DNA of 64,000 bases from Vitrella brassicaformis (lineage: Eukaryota; Sar; Vitrellaceae): contig CDMY01000193.1 in NCBI GenBank assembly GCA_001179505.1, positions 1 through 64,000 of the forward strand. Direction: 5' to 3'. Shown in pieces: positions 1-12,204 of the stretch. The translations under genes and the position numbers were made by a program. Each line of letters opens with the position of its first letter. Positions within the stretch are counted from its first letter, which is position 1. Below the pieces are notes generated by a model that had not been told where the DNA came from, ran no database searches, and worked only from the letters and a program-made list of their open reading frames with translations.

Positions 1-522
1 CGTGATTTTCTTTTCTTGAGCACATGCCGTGATGGTTCGTCTTGAGAGGGGGTGTCAGGATTGCCAGCTTGGCAAGACGAACCACTGCGAGCTTGTGAGC
101 TAGGGTATATTGCTGTGTAACGGGTGGAGAGAGAAGAAGACAAGGAAAGACAAGGAAAGCATTCTGAGGAGACACGATCTTATCAGCCATCACCGAAGTG
201 AGATCTGTGTTGACCACCCTTCATGATGCCATACATGGACAGAAACAACTTCCACTGACTGGTCAGTCCATCGGTCTTACTAAAGTAAAAACACTCTTAC
301 TGGGACTTACCGCCCAGCAGATCCTCTATTCAGCTAACTACAGGAAAGGTCCTCACCGGCCTTTTCGCACACCATTGACCCTGGATTGGTCTCTGGCGTC
401 TTCGAGGCACCTGAGTATCTTCTGCAGCAGGTGGCGCGACTCGAGCGAGTCACGGAAACCAGATATCAACACCTCCATTTCCACGGAGCCAGAGATGGAC
501 GAGCTCTTCACCCCCCGGGCTA
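1..522. other. Upstream interval, no supported gene
   Basis: I see no exon here with recognisable protein similarity and convincing splice sites. Open frames exist on both strands but lack family motifs. One nested hairpin is present: a perfect 12-bp inverted repeat at 33-44 and 73-84 encloses a second 5-bp stem (61-65 with 71-75). It could be chance or part of an RNA. The interval ends exactly where the first tRNA gene and the left palindrome arm begin. Confidence 0.5.
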
Positions 523-592
523 ACACCGTTAGTATAGCGGTAGAATAAGCGGTTCCCATCCGCTTGGCCCGGGTTCAACTCCCGGACGGTGT
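523..592 (+). tRNA. tRNA-Gly (anticodon CCC)
   Basis: The sequence folds as a tRNA. The 7-bp acceptor stem pairs 523-529 with 586-592, and 593 is an A discriminator. A Gly-type D arm follows, then a 5-bp anticodon stem (AGCGG/CCGCT) around the loop TTCCCAT with anticodon CCC, and a T arm containing GGTTCAA. CCC decodes GGG (glycine). No intron and no encoded CCA are seen. A T5 run at 622-626 would end Pol III transcription. It lies in the left arm of a palindrome whose other arm carries tRNA-Gly(UCC). Confidence 0.93.
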
Positions 593-621
593 ATGTATGA
601 GTAGATCGCCTTTGCAGCCGG

Positions 622-626
622 TTTTT
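622..626 (+). terminator. Pol III T-run for tRNA-Gly(CCC)
   Basis: Five consecutive T residues lie 30 nt after the tRNA 3' end, the expected signal for RNA polymerase III termination. The mirror copy serves the opposite tRNA gene. Confidence 0.6.
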
Positions 627-851
627 GACCACCGCACCGTTTGCCGTCCCTCCTGCCGCCAGGGCGGCGGATGGTGGCGATGAAATCAAACAGAAGACAG
701 GAATAGGCTGCGAGGTCATGTCACGGTCATACATACACCGTCCGGGAGTGACCGTGACATGACCTCGCAGCCTATTCCTGTCTTCTGTTTGATTTCATCG
801 CCACCATCCGCCGCCCTGGCGGCAGGAGGGACGGCAAACGGTGCGGTGGTC

Positions 852-856
852 AAAAA
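852..856 (-). terminator. Pol III T-run for tRNA-Gly(UCC)
   Basis: This A5 run on the plus strand is a T5 run on the minus strand, 29 nt past the tRNA 3' end. It is the mirror of 622-626. Confidence 0.6.
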
Positions 857-885
857 CCGGCTGCAAAGGCGATCTACTCATACAT

Positions 886-955
886 ACACCGTCCGGGAGT
901 CGAACCCGGGCCAAATGAATGGAAATCATTTATTCTACCGCTATACTAACGGTGT
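886..955 (-). tRNA. tRNA-Gly (anticodon UCC)
   Basis: Read on the minus strand, the acceptor stem pairs 949-955 with 886-892 and the discriminator A is at 885. The D arm and acceptor are identical to tRNA-Gly(CCC) at 523-592. The anticodon stem is AATGA/TCATT around the loop TTTCCAT, anticodon UCC (decodes GGA). All three altered stem pairs remain complementary, so the gene looks functional. The T-loop has G where the partner has A. Confidence 0.93.
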
Positions 956-1108
956 GAAGTTGCATGTTTCGGGCAGGTGATGACATTGAGGGTTGTGAGG
1001 TCTCTTCACAGATTCACCGATAGACGTTTGACGACAGGTCTGTCTATGCATGAATGTGTGTATGTAATGTATATATCTACAGATCGAGTCTTCCCGCCAA
1101 ATCACTGG

Positions 1109-3884
1109 CTACGCACACGGGACCGTCCTCTGTGAGTCATCATCTCTCACAGTCACACCACTGCTGCCGGCCCCATCCTCGCCATTATCCTCATCACCCG
1201 CATCGCCCATCGGCTGGTCCGCCACACCGCCACTACCGTCCCCACCATCTGCTGCCGCACCGGGCCCGTCGTCAATCACCTCCACATCTGGACACACAGA
1301 CACACAGAGAGCCAGATGGGAAGAGCCTCGTGTGTGTGTCGCTTGTTTGCCGAGACTGACTGACCTCTGTAGTGGTAGGCCGACGAACGTGGCGACGCCG
1401 GCACCGTCCGGGCGGGCGACGCGGGCTCTGTGGCATCCTCATCGCCGCCACCCGCCCCTCTGATGTCCCTCTCTGCCCCATCGCCCCCCTCCATCATCTG
1501 GTCGTTCGGCGGCGCACTCTCAGCAGCAACAGCAGCATATGGATGGGCCGGCACCGGGCTGAGATCACCACCGCTCCTTGCCCGGCGTGTTCCACTGCCG
1601 TTGCTGTCTGCCGGGGGTGAGTTGGAGTGTATCATGGCGAGAAGGTCACGGTCCTGTGATTGCGAGTCGGTGGGGGTGATGGCTGGCGGGCGCGGAGCGT
1701 CGCTGCCAGACGGAGCGGCCTCGTTTGAAGACGCAGCAGCAGCTGCTGCTGCTTTTGCGGGCTTCTCTTTCCTGAACCATCGCAGCGCAATGCAGAGGAG
1801 CACCATTGCCGCCATGCCACGTGCGTCGGTGGTGTGCATGCTTGGGCCGCTTGCCTGAGTAGGTCATGGAACTGCAGCGAGGGGTCGGTGCACGGGGCTT
1901 GTGGGTCATTTCGGTATTCCCACGGGTCTTCCCACGGGTCATATCTGGCCTGGTCGGGCAGCGCCACCTTGCCCACGGGCCGCACCTCACACGGCCCCAT
2001 GAACTCCACCAGCTCGTGCACCTCCTCGTACGATGAATGCATCGCCCACATGACGTGCTGAACACACACACACGAACAAAGAAAGAAACAAACGCACACA
2101 TCTGGCCTGGCTTCTCTAGTCGACCTCGCTGTCTGTCTGCCTGTGCCCTGTGTGAGGTGTACCCATGTAGAGTTTCCATCTGGGCCTGTCTGGAGGATCG
2201 GCTGGTGCTGGTTTGTGTCCATGGAGGAGAGGCATGTCCTGGTGTACCAGCGAGTCGAGGCCACGATCCACACAGAAGCACGGTCACCGGACTGCCTGAT
2301 GGCGGCCTTGGACTCGCTCGGATGCTTGCCCACCACGATCCGCGGGACGTCCCGGTCAGTTCCCTGGTGGATGAGATGGGCGGAGAAAAAGACAGGAAGG
2401 AAGCAGGTAGTGTAGACAGGTCATCCGTCAATAGCGACACCGATGTGCACGGGGGGGTGGGTGGGCTCCTACCTACCGTGACGTGTTTCAGACGCAGGTG
2501 TGGGTTTGCGATCTTAAGATCGTTGAAGAATTGCCGACTTCGCACGCCAAGCTCGCTACCGCCATTGCTTTGCAGCCACTTGTCCAGCCGCTCTATGAGC
2601 TCCTCGCTGCCCAGCCACCCCTGCAGATTCAATAGCAACCATCGAGAGAGGCTTTGGCCTGCGGTGAGTCCATCCGTCAGTCCATCCGGTCTTGCGTACC
2701 GAAATGAAGGAGATGTAGTCGTCCTTGTAGATGCTGAAGAGTGCCTCTAGCTGACGCTTGCTCTCATCCTGTGTGCCAGTCAGATCAGCAACGCAGGCAG
2801 GACAGCGAGGGGTGCAGTGGCCGCTGGTGGGCTGCATGTTTGTGTGTGGGTGTGTCACGCCTTCCTTGCCTTGGTGATGAACTTGGCGCACTGGCGGTCT
2901 GCAAACGTGACGTCTACATACATGATATCCACCTGTGGCCACACACACATCCACGCCAGCCATGCCACCGCCGACGGCCGTGTGCACGTGAGTGATTCGT
3001 CATTGTTTGTGGGTGGCTGGCTGACCTTCTCCCTCGCCTCTTGAAGGACTGGGTGCGACAGCAGCCCAGCGTAGAAGCGGAAGTCGCCCGTGTGCATGTG
3101 ATATCGCCCGCCCGCTAATCGCAGCACCACCCTGTAGCACACGACACAGCACAGCACAGAGCACAGCACAGCACACGCATCCGGCAAAGAAAACCGCAAG
3201 GATGCCGCCGCTTCGCTTGCTTGGTGTGCTGTGCGTCCCTGCCTGCCTGCCTACATTGCTGATCCAGCCATGTGGTTGGCATCGATGAAACACATCTGAG
3301 TGACACACACGACACCCACACAGGCAGAGCTCGAGCAGGTACGCCTGGCTTTGTTCCGAGTGCCGCGGCTGACCTCAACGATCCCAGCGATTGGATCCTG
3401 GATTTCCGTCCACACTACGTGCTCTTCCACACTCACGATCTCCTGACACACACAGATGAGATGCGTCCACGCTTCACACCGCTGACGACAAACAAACAGG
3501 CCGCCTCGTCGTTTCTTGCTTGCTCACCACTCTATCCTTGGGCACAGCCAGAAGGTCCTCGTGGGTGATGAAGTCGAACGTCTTTTTTGTGCAGTATATC
3601 TTGCCATCCTGCCGCTCACAGAATGCACGATTCAGCCCTCTATAGTGATCTGCATACGCGACACAACACAACAAAAGACAGACATACGCAGATTAAAGAG
3701 TATGCACCGCACCGCATCCGCCCATCACATCCTGCATCTCTGTGTCCGTCCGTCCGTCCGTCCGTCTGTCTGTACCAGAATGGAAGTGTGTCAGGATGAA
3801 TGAGGGTACGCCGAAGGTGTCATCCACCCGTACGAATCTGTCGACGAAGATGAGTGTGTTGGGAAACGTGGCATTCGTGCACAT
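1109..3884 (-). CDS. SNM1/DCLRE1-family DNA-repair nuclease (metallo-beta-lactamase + DRMBL)
   Basis: Twelve exons on the minus strand: 3884-3776, 3649-3528, 3442-3374, 3295-3255, 3131-3026, 2932-2870, 2768-2700, 2658-2477, 2363-2163, 2057-1855, 1771-1365, 1287-1109; about 580 residues. SNM1/Artemis/Apollo enzymes are zinc 5' exonucleases in cross-link and telomere repair. Visible motifs in order: THFHSDHYRGL (the HxHxDH zinc site, split across intron 1), DANHMAGSAM, HTGDF, IMYVDVTF, and late MHSSYEEVHELVEF, which matches the DRMBL C-terminus. The Met at 3884 places the zinc motif near the N-terminus, as in Apollo. The last two exons are Ala- then Asp/Gly-rich and unlike the family. Introns 6 and 10 use GC donors. 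The exon 7/8 join is one base out of frame with any site I could find, so either that junction or a base is wrong. Divergent from the GH3 gene. Confidence 0.82.
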
Positions 3885-4106
3885 GACGCCAGTTTGTGAG
3901 GAGTTTGTCCAGCTTCAATTTTGGAGCTCGCCAGAAGCTCGCACGAAACAACAAGCGCTGACGCAATTAATGGAACATACAAAATGAGCGCAAAAGATGT
4001 GGCAGCCACGCCGCAGACTACACCCCTAGCTGCCGTGCGGTGTCAGCGCTGACAGTCTGTGACTGAATCCTCCCTGTGCGCGGGCCGCGGTCGGCGGCGC
4101 TCTCTC
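3885..4106. promoter_or_regulatory. Head-to-head interval, SNM1 (-) and double GH3 (+)
   Basis: Only 222 bp separate the two ATGs, so both promoters must lie here or overlap the 5' exons. No TATA box or other named element is evident. The role is inferred from geometry. Confidence 0.35.
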
Positions 4107-7100
4107 ATGATGCCCCGTCGTCGCCTATGGCTGCCATTTGCTCTTTCGCTGCTCCCAGCTGTGGCGCACATTGCGCAAGCAGACCTGCCACCATGTGCCG
4201 GTGAGCGAGGGAAAGCCCTTCAGGAAAATCGCCCGCTCAAGACTGTTGGTTGGTGTGTGGGTGGTGTCGTGTCGGGTGCAGCGAACGTGAGAGGGTGCGA
4301 AGCTGCGGACCTTAAGGAAAACGGAAATGGCACTGAAGGCGCCGCAAACGCCACCGCTATGCAGGGCAGATGGCCAACCAAGCCAGCCTGCACAGATGAC
4401 GACCTTTCTAGACCGCTCTGTGCTGCGTCCGTGTGTGTGTTTGCCTGCAGTGTACGAGGGCACTCCATCGGAGGAGCGGGCGCCAGGAGAGGAAGGACAA
4501 GAGGGGGACGAAGAAATGATGGACATCCAAAGAGGTCAGCAAGCGACACCCACTCACTTCATCCTGCATACCGCTCTCTCTTATGCCCAACCCACTCCAC
4601 AGCGAGGGAGGTATGGGGGAGCGACCCGATCGTGGGGGAGTTTCCACGCCTCACAAATGAAACCATAGAGGCCCTGATCGCCTCCATCGTCGCCAAGATG
4701 ACACTCGAGCAGAAGGTCGGTCAGATGGTCCAAGGCGAAGCTCCCATCAATGTCAACGCCACACACGTCAAGACCTACGCACTCGGCTCCGTCCTCTCGG
4801 GCGGGATGCTCCGATTCGCCGGCAGCACCGACCCTCACACATGGCTGGACCACACACAGGCCTACTTTGACGAGGCTGTGGAGGTCGACGGGCACAAGGT
4901 CCGAGTGCTGTGGGCGATTGACGCTGTGCACGGCCACAACAAGATGCCCGGCGCGACCATCTTCCCACACAACATCGGGCTCGGCGCCACGAGGGATCCC
5001 GCCTTAGTGGAGAAAGTGGGCAAGGTGACGGCACACGAGGTGGCCTTGACAGGAATCGACTGGAACTTCGCGCCATGCCTCGCTGTTCCACAGAACGAAA
5101 GGTGAAGTCAAATCAGACGCACGTCGCACCCATCCCACCCGACACGTGTCATTTTTCCGTCGTAAGATGGGGGAGGACGTACGAGGGCTACTCCGAAGAC
5201 CCCAAGGTAGTCGAAACACTGGGTGCGGCCTACGTACGCGGCCTGCAGGGCGAGCCAGGCAACAGCACCTTCCTGGATCTGGAGCACGTGATCGGGACAG
5301 CCAAACACTTCATCGGCGACGGTGGGACGGGCAGCGGCGCCGACCGAGGCAACACCAAGGTCACCGAGGAGACCCTCAGGGACATCCACGGCCGTGGCTA
5401 TCTGTCGACGCTCAAGCAGGCCGTCCAGACGGTCATGACGTCCTACTCCCGGTGGAACAACGTGGATATGCACAACCACAAGTATCTCATCACCGACGTC
5501 CTCAAGGTGCGGGGCGGTGCGGTGCGTGTCACATCACATATATGTGTCACTCAAATGTGTCACACGCCGCCCCCGGCCGTGTGTGTTGTGTTGTGTTGTG
5601 TTGTGGTGGACTGGACAGGGAGTGTTGGGCTTTGACGGCATCGTTGTGTCCGATTGGTACGGCATGGACGACGTGCCGGGATGCGACAGGCGATCATGTG
5701 CACCATCCATCAACGCGGGTCGGGTCCGTCCGTCTTAGACACACATGCAAAGCACACCGTGACGCCTGTCCATCTGTGGGTGGGTGTCTGTGCATCAATC
5801 AATCAGGCATTGACATCATGATGGTCCCGGACTACGACCACTGGCGCCCATTCATTCGCAATACCATCCGCCAGGTCGAAATCGGCCTCATACCACAAGA
5901 GCGAATCGACGATGCCGTCACCCGCATCCTGCGGGTCAAGGCGAGAATGGGCCTGATCGAGCCCAAGCAAGGCACCTACGAGGGCGTCTACGTGCGGCCC
6001 TCCCCCTCTAAGCGCACAGAGGAGCTCAGACGGCAGGGCCTGCAGCTGTCCTCACCCGAGCACAGAGAGGTGGCCAGGGAGGCGGTCCAGAAGTCGCTCG
6101 TCCTTCTCAAGAACAACAAAGCGGCCAGGACCGGCCGGCGGCCCCTCCCTCTTGCCAAGGACAGCGTGGTGCTGGTTGCTGGTAGAGCCGCCGACTCCAT
6201 CCCCTTGCAGGCGGGGGGCTGGACCTTCATGTGGCAAGGCGACATGGGGAAAGACAACAGCTTCTTTAAGCCGGGGCAGTCCATCCTAGACGGGCTTGAA
6301 GGCCACGCTTTAGACGGGGGTGGGAAGGTCATATATGACAGCAACGGCACGGAAACACACGGCGACATCGACGTGGCGATCGTCGTCATGAGCGAGCAGG
6401 TACGCACTCACCACGTCGGGTAGCTGTGCTGTTGGGCTATGATATGATGGATGTTTGTTGTGCTGTTGGGCTCAGCCGTATGCCGAGATGTTGGGTGACC
6501 GTCCTTTCCCCAGCCCGCTCGCATTCAATGCCACGGAGGACGGCCAAGTGGACCACGAGGTACTGCATCGCGTCAAGGCCAGCCACCCCGACGTGCCCCT
6601 GGTCGCCATCCTGCTCTCCGGCCGGGCTCTTTACATCAACAATGAGATCAACGCGGCCGACGCATTCGTGGCGGCATGGCTGATCGGCACGGAGGGTCAG
6701 GGTGTTGCGGACGTGCTTTATGAGAACGGGCCGGACTTCCACGGCCGGCTGCCGTACACATGGCCGTCACATCCGTGTCAGGTGCCGGTGGGAGCCGAGC
6801 AGCCATCAGCCTTCCCACTGGGCTACGGGCTGAGTTATGAGGATGAGGTGCATGTGGAGCCTCTGCCTGAAGACGCACCTTCGTCATGCGGTGCGTGACG
6901 CAAGGGAGGGAGGGAGGGAGGGAGGGAGGAAGGGAGGAAGGGAGGCGCCGCTCTCATGCGCCGTTTCTGTGCAATTCAGATGCCTTCGGTGATTTTGAGA
7001 TGGTTGGGAGCAGCCAGTGTGTGGTGGAGATGCCCGACATGACGCCCGACGCCCTGCTGCGTGTGACGGAGGACGTGACGATCAGCATGGAGGCGTGTGC

Positions 7101-10100
7101 CACCCTCTGCCAGCGGTCCGGCAGCTGCCAGGCCTTCGACTACCTACCCACAGCGCGCAAGTGCCGCCGTCACTTCTTCGCCCTGCAGTCGACCATGACG
7201 GCTGACGGGCTCGTCGTGGGCCTGGCGGCAGACACTGAGGAAGACACAGAGAGGCCCCCTGCTGGCGCCGAGGCACGGTGCTGGAGACGCATTGGTGAGG
7301 CAGAAGCGACGGCTGTGTGTCATGCGTGTTCGTGTGCAGTGCATGGTTTACTTTACATGTTGTGTGTGCGTGTGTGCAGAATCATCGGTTGAAGACGACA
7401 TCTGTGTGTCTCTGGGCGGCCGGCTGGCGCCCGACGCCAGCGCCCTGTGCTGCCCCGCCCACTGCACGGCATGTGGACACGAAGCCTGCTCGCTCCTCGA
7501 GCAGCTCTCACAAGATACCACCCTCACCACGTTCCCAAGCTCGGGCAACCTCTGCTGCTTCGAGGCTCTTCTTGAGAGCGGCAAGCTGCACCGCTGCGCC
7601 TGGGACAACTTCATCTTCCCGCCATGTGTGGCAGAGCCGCCGATAGAGGGCTTCGAGCTCCGTTATCTCGGCGGTTGTGAGGGCGACCCAGAGCCATCGT
7701 CAGGCAGTAGCAGCGACAGGAGGCTCGATACGTCCCTGGCACCCCACCGTCGTGAGCTCAGCCACCGTCAGACGGAAAAGGAGAAGCCTATTTCCATCAC
7801 GCTGCAAGTCACCGACACGATCACCCGGGCCCCGAGAGTGGTTGAGGCGGCCGACGTGAGTGCGTGTGCCGACAAGTGCCGGAAGAGGTCGTGGTGTGCT
7901 GCTTTCGACTTCAGCCAGGACGCCACACACGATGCGTGCAGGCTCTTTGCTGAGTCGCCATCGGAGGCGTCGCAGCACATCCGCGACCGCCAGAGATGCT
8001 ATACGAGGAGCGGTACACACGCCCACACACACGCCCACCGGAGCGTCACGGCATATGGACGGACGGATTGCATGTGCGTGTGTGTCAGAGCCCAGTGGTG
8101 CGATGCAGGCATGTTTTGAGAGCGACGGCAGGTTCCACCTGGTTGACGGGAGGGGCGCGGTCTGCCTTACCCCTCTAGGGGGCGATGCGGTGCTCGAGGC
8201 CACCGTCTACTCGGCCAACCAGACCAGCTCAGCCCCATACGCATTCCCAGACAAACCATGCCAGCCTGGCGCCGAACTCCCCTGTGTCGCAGGTCGGCAG
8301 ACAGACACAACATCTCCTTCCATCTGATGTGATGTCACTCGTCTGTGTGTGTGTTGTGTGGAGTGTGCAGACGGTGTGGTGGACACGTTTGCCTTTGTGG
8401 GCGTGGCCACGTGTGAGACCCGCACAAACGCTTCAGAGGCGGGCGAGGTGAAAGCGGCAGAGGCACCCGACATCGACGCTTGCCGGTGGCTGTGTGAGGA
8501 GTCGGAGACCTGCACGGGCTTCCAATACGACTACGATGAGGGTGACGGCAGCTGCTGGCTGCTGCAGCGGGCCCCGATCAAAAAGGGCAACGACACACCC
8601 ACGAGCCGATGCTACCGCAAGAAAGGTAGGGTCCCTACAGGCACCGCACACACCGACAGGCAGTCAGGCAGGCAGGCAGGCAGTCAGGCGGACAGGACAG
8701 TGCGCATCGCATCAGCTCCACCCACCCACCTCATGTACGGACATGTGTGTGGGATGTGAATGTGTGTGTTTTGTCAGACATGGACGCCGTGTTGGAGGAG
8801 TGTGTGAGCATTGGTGGCATCCCATCGTCCTTCTCAGCAGTCGTCGATGGCGATGTCGAGGACAAGCCGTCACTGCGGTCGTGCTGCCCCGCCAGCTGTG
8901 GCGTGTGCGGCGGGGCAGACTGCCTGAAGAGGGACGGCGGGTTGGACAACTGCTGCGACCAGGCTGTGAGGGAGCACCACCCTTTATGCATTCAGAAAGG
9001 CTCACCGCCGTGCCAGGCAGGTGAGGTGCGGTACGTCACCAAACATTCAACACACTCACCATGACGTCTCGCTTAACTCACGCTCAGGCTTTGCACCTGA
9101 GTCGTTCGAGCTGGCTGGTGTGGGTGGCTGCCGCACCGCTGGCCATGGCGAGACCAACGACATTCAGGGACCTACCACTATTGACGAGTGCGCGGCGTTG
9201 TGTGAGGCCGACGAGAAGTGCGAGGGGTTCGATTTGGAGGTGTGGAGCAAGGAGGCCGAGGCCAGGGAGTGGCTCAAGGCACGTAGAGAGAAAGCAGCGA
9301 AGGAGGGAGAGCAGGACGGTGATGCAGAAAGCCAAGGCGAGGCATACGCGGACACGGGCAGCTCTGCTGGTGATGACAAGGAAGCCGTCGAGGCGGCCTT
9401 CCTGCGGAAGCAGCGAGATCAGAAGACAACAACTGCCCAGGAGGAGAGCCGGCTGGCAGACGAGGGAGAACGGCGCGAGCCGCGGCCTGACAGTGCTGAG
9501 GTGAGGATCATAGGCTGCCGGTTGTTCCACGCCCCCATCATCGGCGGCGCCGGAGACGGAGACAACATGCACAGATGCTTCGCCAAGAAAGGACCACAAC
9601 ACGGCGGTGAGTGAGTGACACGACACACAGGGCCATCCCTACGATCTCTCTGTTGTCTTGGTTCAGAAGCAGTGAAAGCAGAAACAAACGAGCATCCCGA
9701 TGGCAAACTTAAAGCCTTCGCGTCCGCAGCATCCAAAATGGAAGAAGCCCCCGACCTCGCCGAGCCCAGGGCGACTGACACCGACGACGAATCGGACTCA
9801 GACTATGATGCCGCCCAAGGCAGCATGGAAGCCGTCGATGCACTGGTGTTTGTTGGGACGGGGGAGTGCCTCATGAGCCACCCATCGCCCGGCGCCCTAG
9901 CCGACAGCAACCGGCTGGAGAGGCCTGCCTCACGGCTGTCGGTTGAGGGCTTGCGTGCGTGTGCAGAGGCGTGCTGGGGGGATGGGGGGTGCAAGGGGGT
10001 GCAGTTTCGGCGGCAGGCGGAGAGGCGGGGGGCGTGCACGCTCTTCGCGGACTACCCAATCCGGTGAGGGGGATGGGTGGTGGGAGGGAGGGCATACGTC

Positions 10101-12168
10101 ACGTGAGCCCTTCTGTGTGTGTTGGTCATGTCATGTGTGTCACGCCTGCCTGTCATATGTGTGCGGTGGGGTGCTGTGGGGTAGGGTTGCTGCGGATGCC
10201 ATGACAATGTGCTTCTTCAAGCCACCGCTCCCCCACCACGACGTGCAGGCCGCACAGATCTCACCAGGAGGTCCTTCGTCGCCATCGTGTTTCCTCGACA
10301 CATACGAACTGACATCCACGACAATCGCCGAACGCAGCCCAGCCGAGTCACCCGAAGCGTGCCAGGTACCTGCGGTGCATCTCAATCATCTCACACACAA
10401 GACAAGACAGACACAGAGAGACGTCTACACGTGACTGACGGGCCTTTGCGTCGCATTTATCTATCTGCATGCCTGTCTGTGATGCATGTGAGTGCAGGTG
10501 GAGTGCCAGGCCACTCCCCAGTGTGCGGCCTTTACCTTTGCCAACGGGTCGTGCCTCCTCAAGGCATCCTTCGCCCCACAGTTCCACCACGAGACAGCGA
10601 CAAACGACACATCAGCAGCAGCAGACGGCCGCAATGCCACCTCCGGCCCCCGCAGCTGTGGGCCACACAGAGCCATACAGACAGACAGACAGACAGACAG
10701 ACAGGGGACAGAAATGCGTGTGTGTGTGTGTGTGTGCAGGCGGCTGGGAATACCACCGGTCGCCCATCAGGCGCGACGACGCAATAGAGGCCGCCCTTGA
10801 CGAGCTTATGCAGACGCTTGACCTCGACAGCAAGCTGGGGCAGCTGATCTTCCTCAACACCAAGCGTGCCACGGTGGATGTGGCCCGGGCGCTGCGCCCC
10901 GGCGCGATACAGATGCCCCGCAACCTGACGGTGCATGAGGCGCTGGAGGCCAACGATGAGCTGTACATGGCCACGTTGGAGGGAGGTGGCGAGCATGCCA
11001 TCCCTCCGCTGCTGGTGACGAATGGCATGCACGGCAACGCCATGGTGAGGAACACCACCATCTTCCCGCACAACATCGGTCTGGGTGCGGCCAACGACGA
11101 GGGCTTGATGGCGCGCATCGGTGCCGCCACCGCCATTGAGATGGCTGTCGTCGGCCTCGATTGGACGGAGGCGCCTGTGGTGGCCGTCACCAGGGATTAC
11201 AGATGGGGCAGAGTGTACGAGAGCTTTGGGTGCGTGAGACCTCACACCGAACCGACACAACGGACATGCACGCAACACAACCACTCCTGTGTCTCTACGT
11301 GAGCAGGGAGGATCCCGAGAGAGTGGCCAGGCTCACTGCCGCCTATCTTCGAGGGCTGCAGGGCAACCCGAACAAGACCGACGAGTACCTGGGTGTGTCC
11401 AAGGTGCTCGCCAACTGCAAGCACTTCCTTGGCGACGGTGAGGCGGCCGAGGGTCGGACCAAAGGCAACTTCCCGAGAAGCGAGATGGACCTCGCCAGGA
11501 CCCATGCCCCACCCTACTACGCATGCATCGACAACGGCGTCCAGATCATCATGCCCTCTTACACAGGCGTCCTTGGCAAATCCGTCCACGGTGAGTGAGA
11601 CACAGAAGGAAACAGATGGACCGACCTGTGTAGTATGTAAGTGTCTGAGTGAGTGCATCCTGACTGACAGGGTCTCGATACCTGTTGACTGAGGTGCTCC
11701 GCGAAAAGTTGGGTTTTGACGGCATGGTGATTAGCGATTACGACGCGTGGAGGAATGTGGAGGTGCCGGTCGACGGCTGCACCCTCGACAACTGTCCCAA
11801 CGTCATCTCGGCGGGCGTCGACCAGCTGCTCGTCGGACAAGGCAGCTATAACGCGTAAGAACACGCGAAAGCTGGGAGGGAATCGAATCCCGCATATGGA
11901 TTACTTACCCACACACCCGCTGGCTGTGTCTGTGTCTGTGTCTGTGTTGGTCATCAGGACTCTCACCAACATGAAGACCGCCCTGCAGCAAAACACTTTG
12001 TCAATCAGGGCCGTCAACCGCGCCGTGCGTCGCATCCTTCGTGTCAAGATGCGGCTGGGGCTCATGGGCCCCTATGCCGCAAAGGCGGCACGGCAGCGGC
12101 CGTCCGAGCGGCCCCTCGCCGGCAGGGCTGACCTGGTGCTGTCGTCCGAGCACCGCGGGCTGGCAAGG

Positions 12169-12204
<36 letters not shown>

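Larger units (their letters stand above)
523..729 (+). repeat. Palindrome left arm (207 bp)
   Basis: Positions 523-729 are the reverse complement of 749-955, separated by a 19-nt loop (730-748). The arms start exactly at the tRNA 5' ends. The 137 bp outside the tRNA (593-729) match without a mismatch. The arms differ only inside the tRNAs: three compensated anticodon-stem base pairs, the wobble base and one T-loop base. The loop repeats about 20 nt of the tRNA 3' end plus flank. Confidence 0.95.
749..955 (-). repeat. Palindrome right arm (207 bp)
   Basis: This is the inverted partner of 523-729. It carries the second tRNA-Gly gene at its outer end, and the arms can form a long cruciform or fold-back. 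The same reading frame of about 47 codons appears from both arms simply because they are identical, so it is not evidence for a gene. Confidence 0.95.

Noticed and set aside
450-980. Two open frames giving the same 47-residue peptide from both palindrome arms
   Set aside because: The identity follows from the palindrome itself. The frames have no ATG context, family or splice support and overlap tRNA genes.
4059-4106. Upstream extension of the GH3 protein from 4059
   Set aside because: It would need a GTG start. The ATG at 4107 begins a normal signal peptide.
10559-11284. Long minus-strand open frame opposite the second GH3 module
   Set aside because: It is a GC-rich shadow of the coding strand, with no motif, and it crosses GH3 introns.
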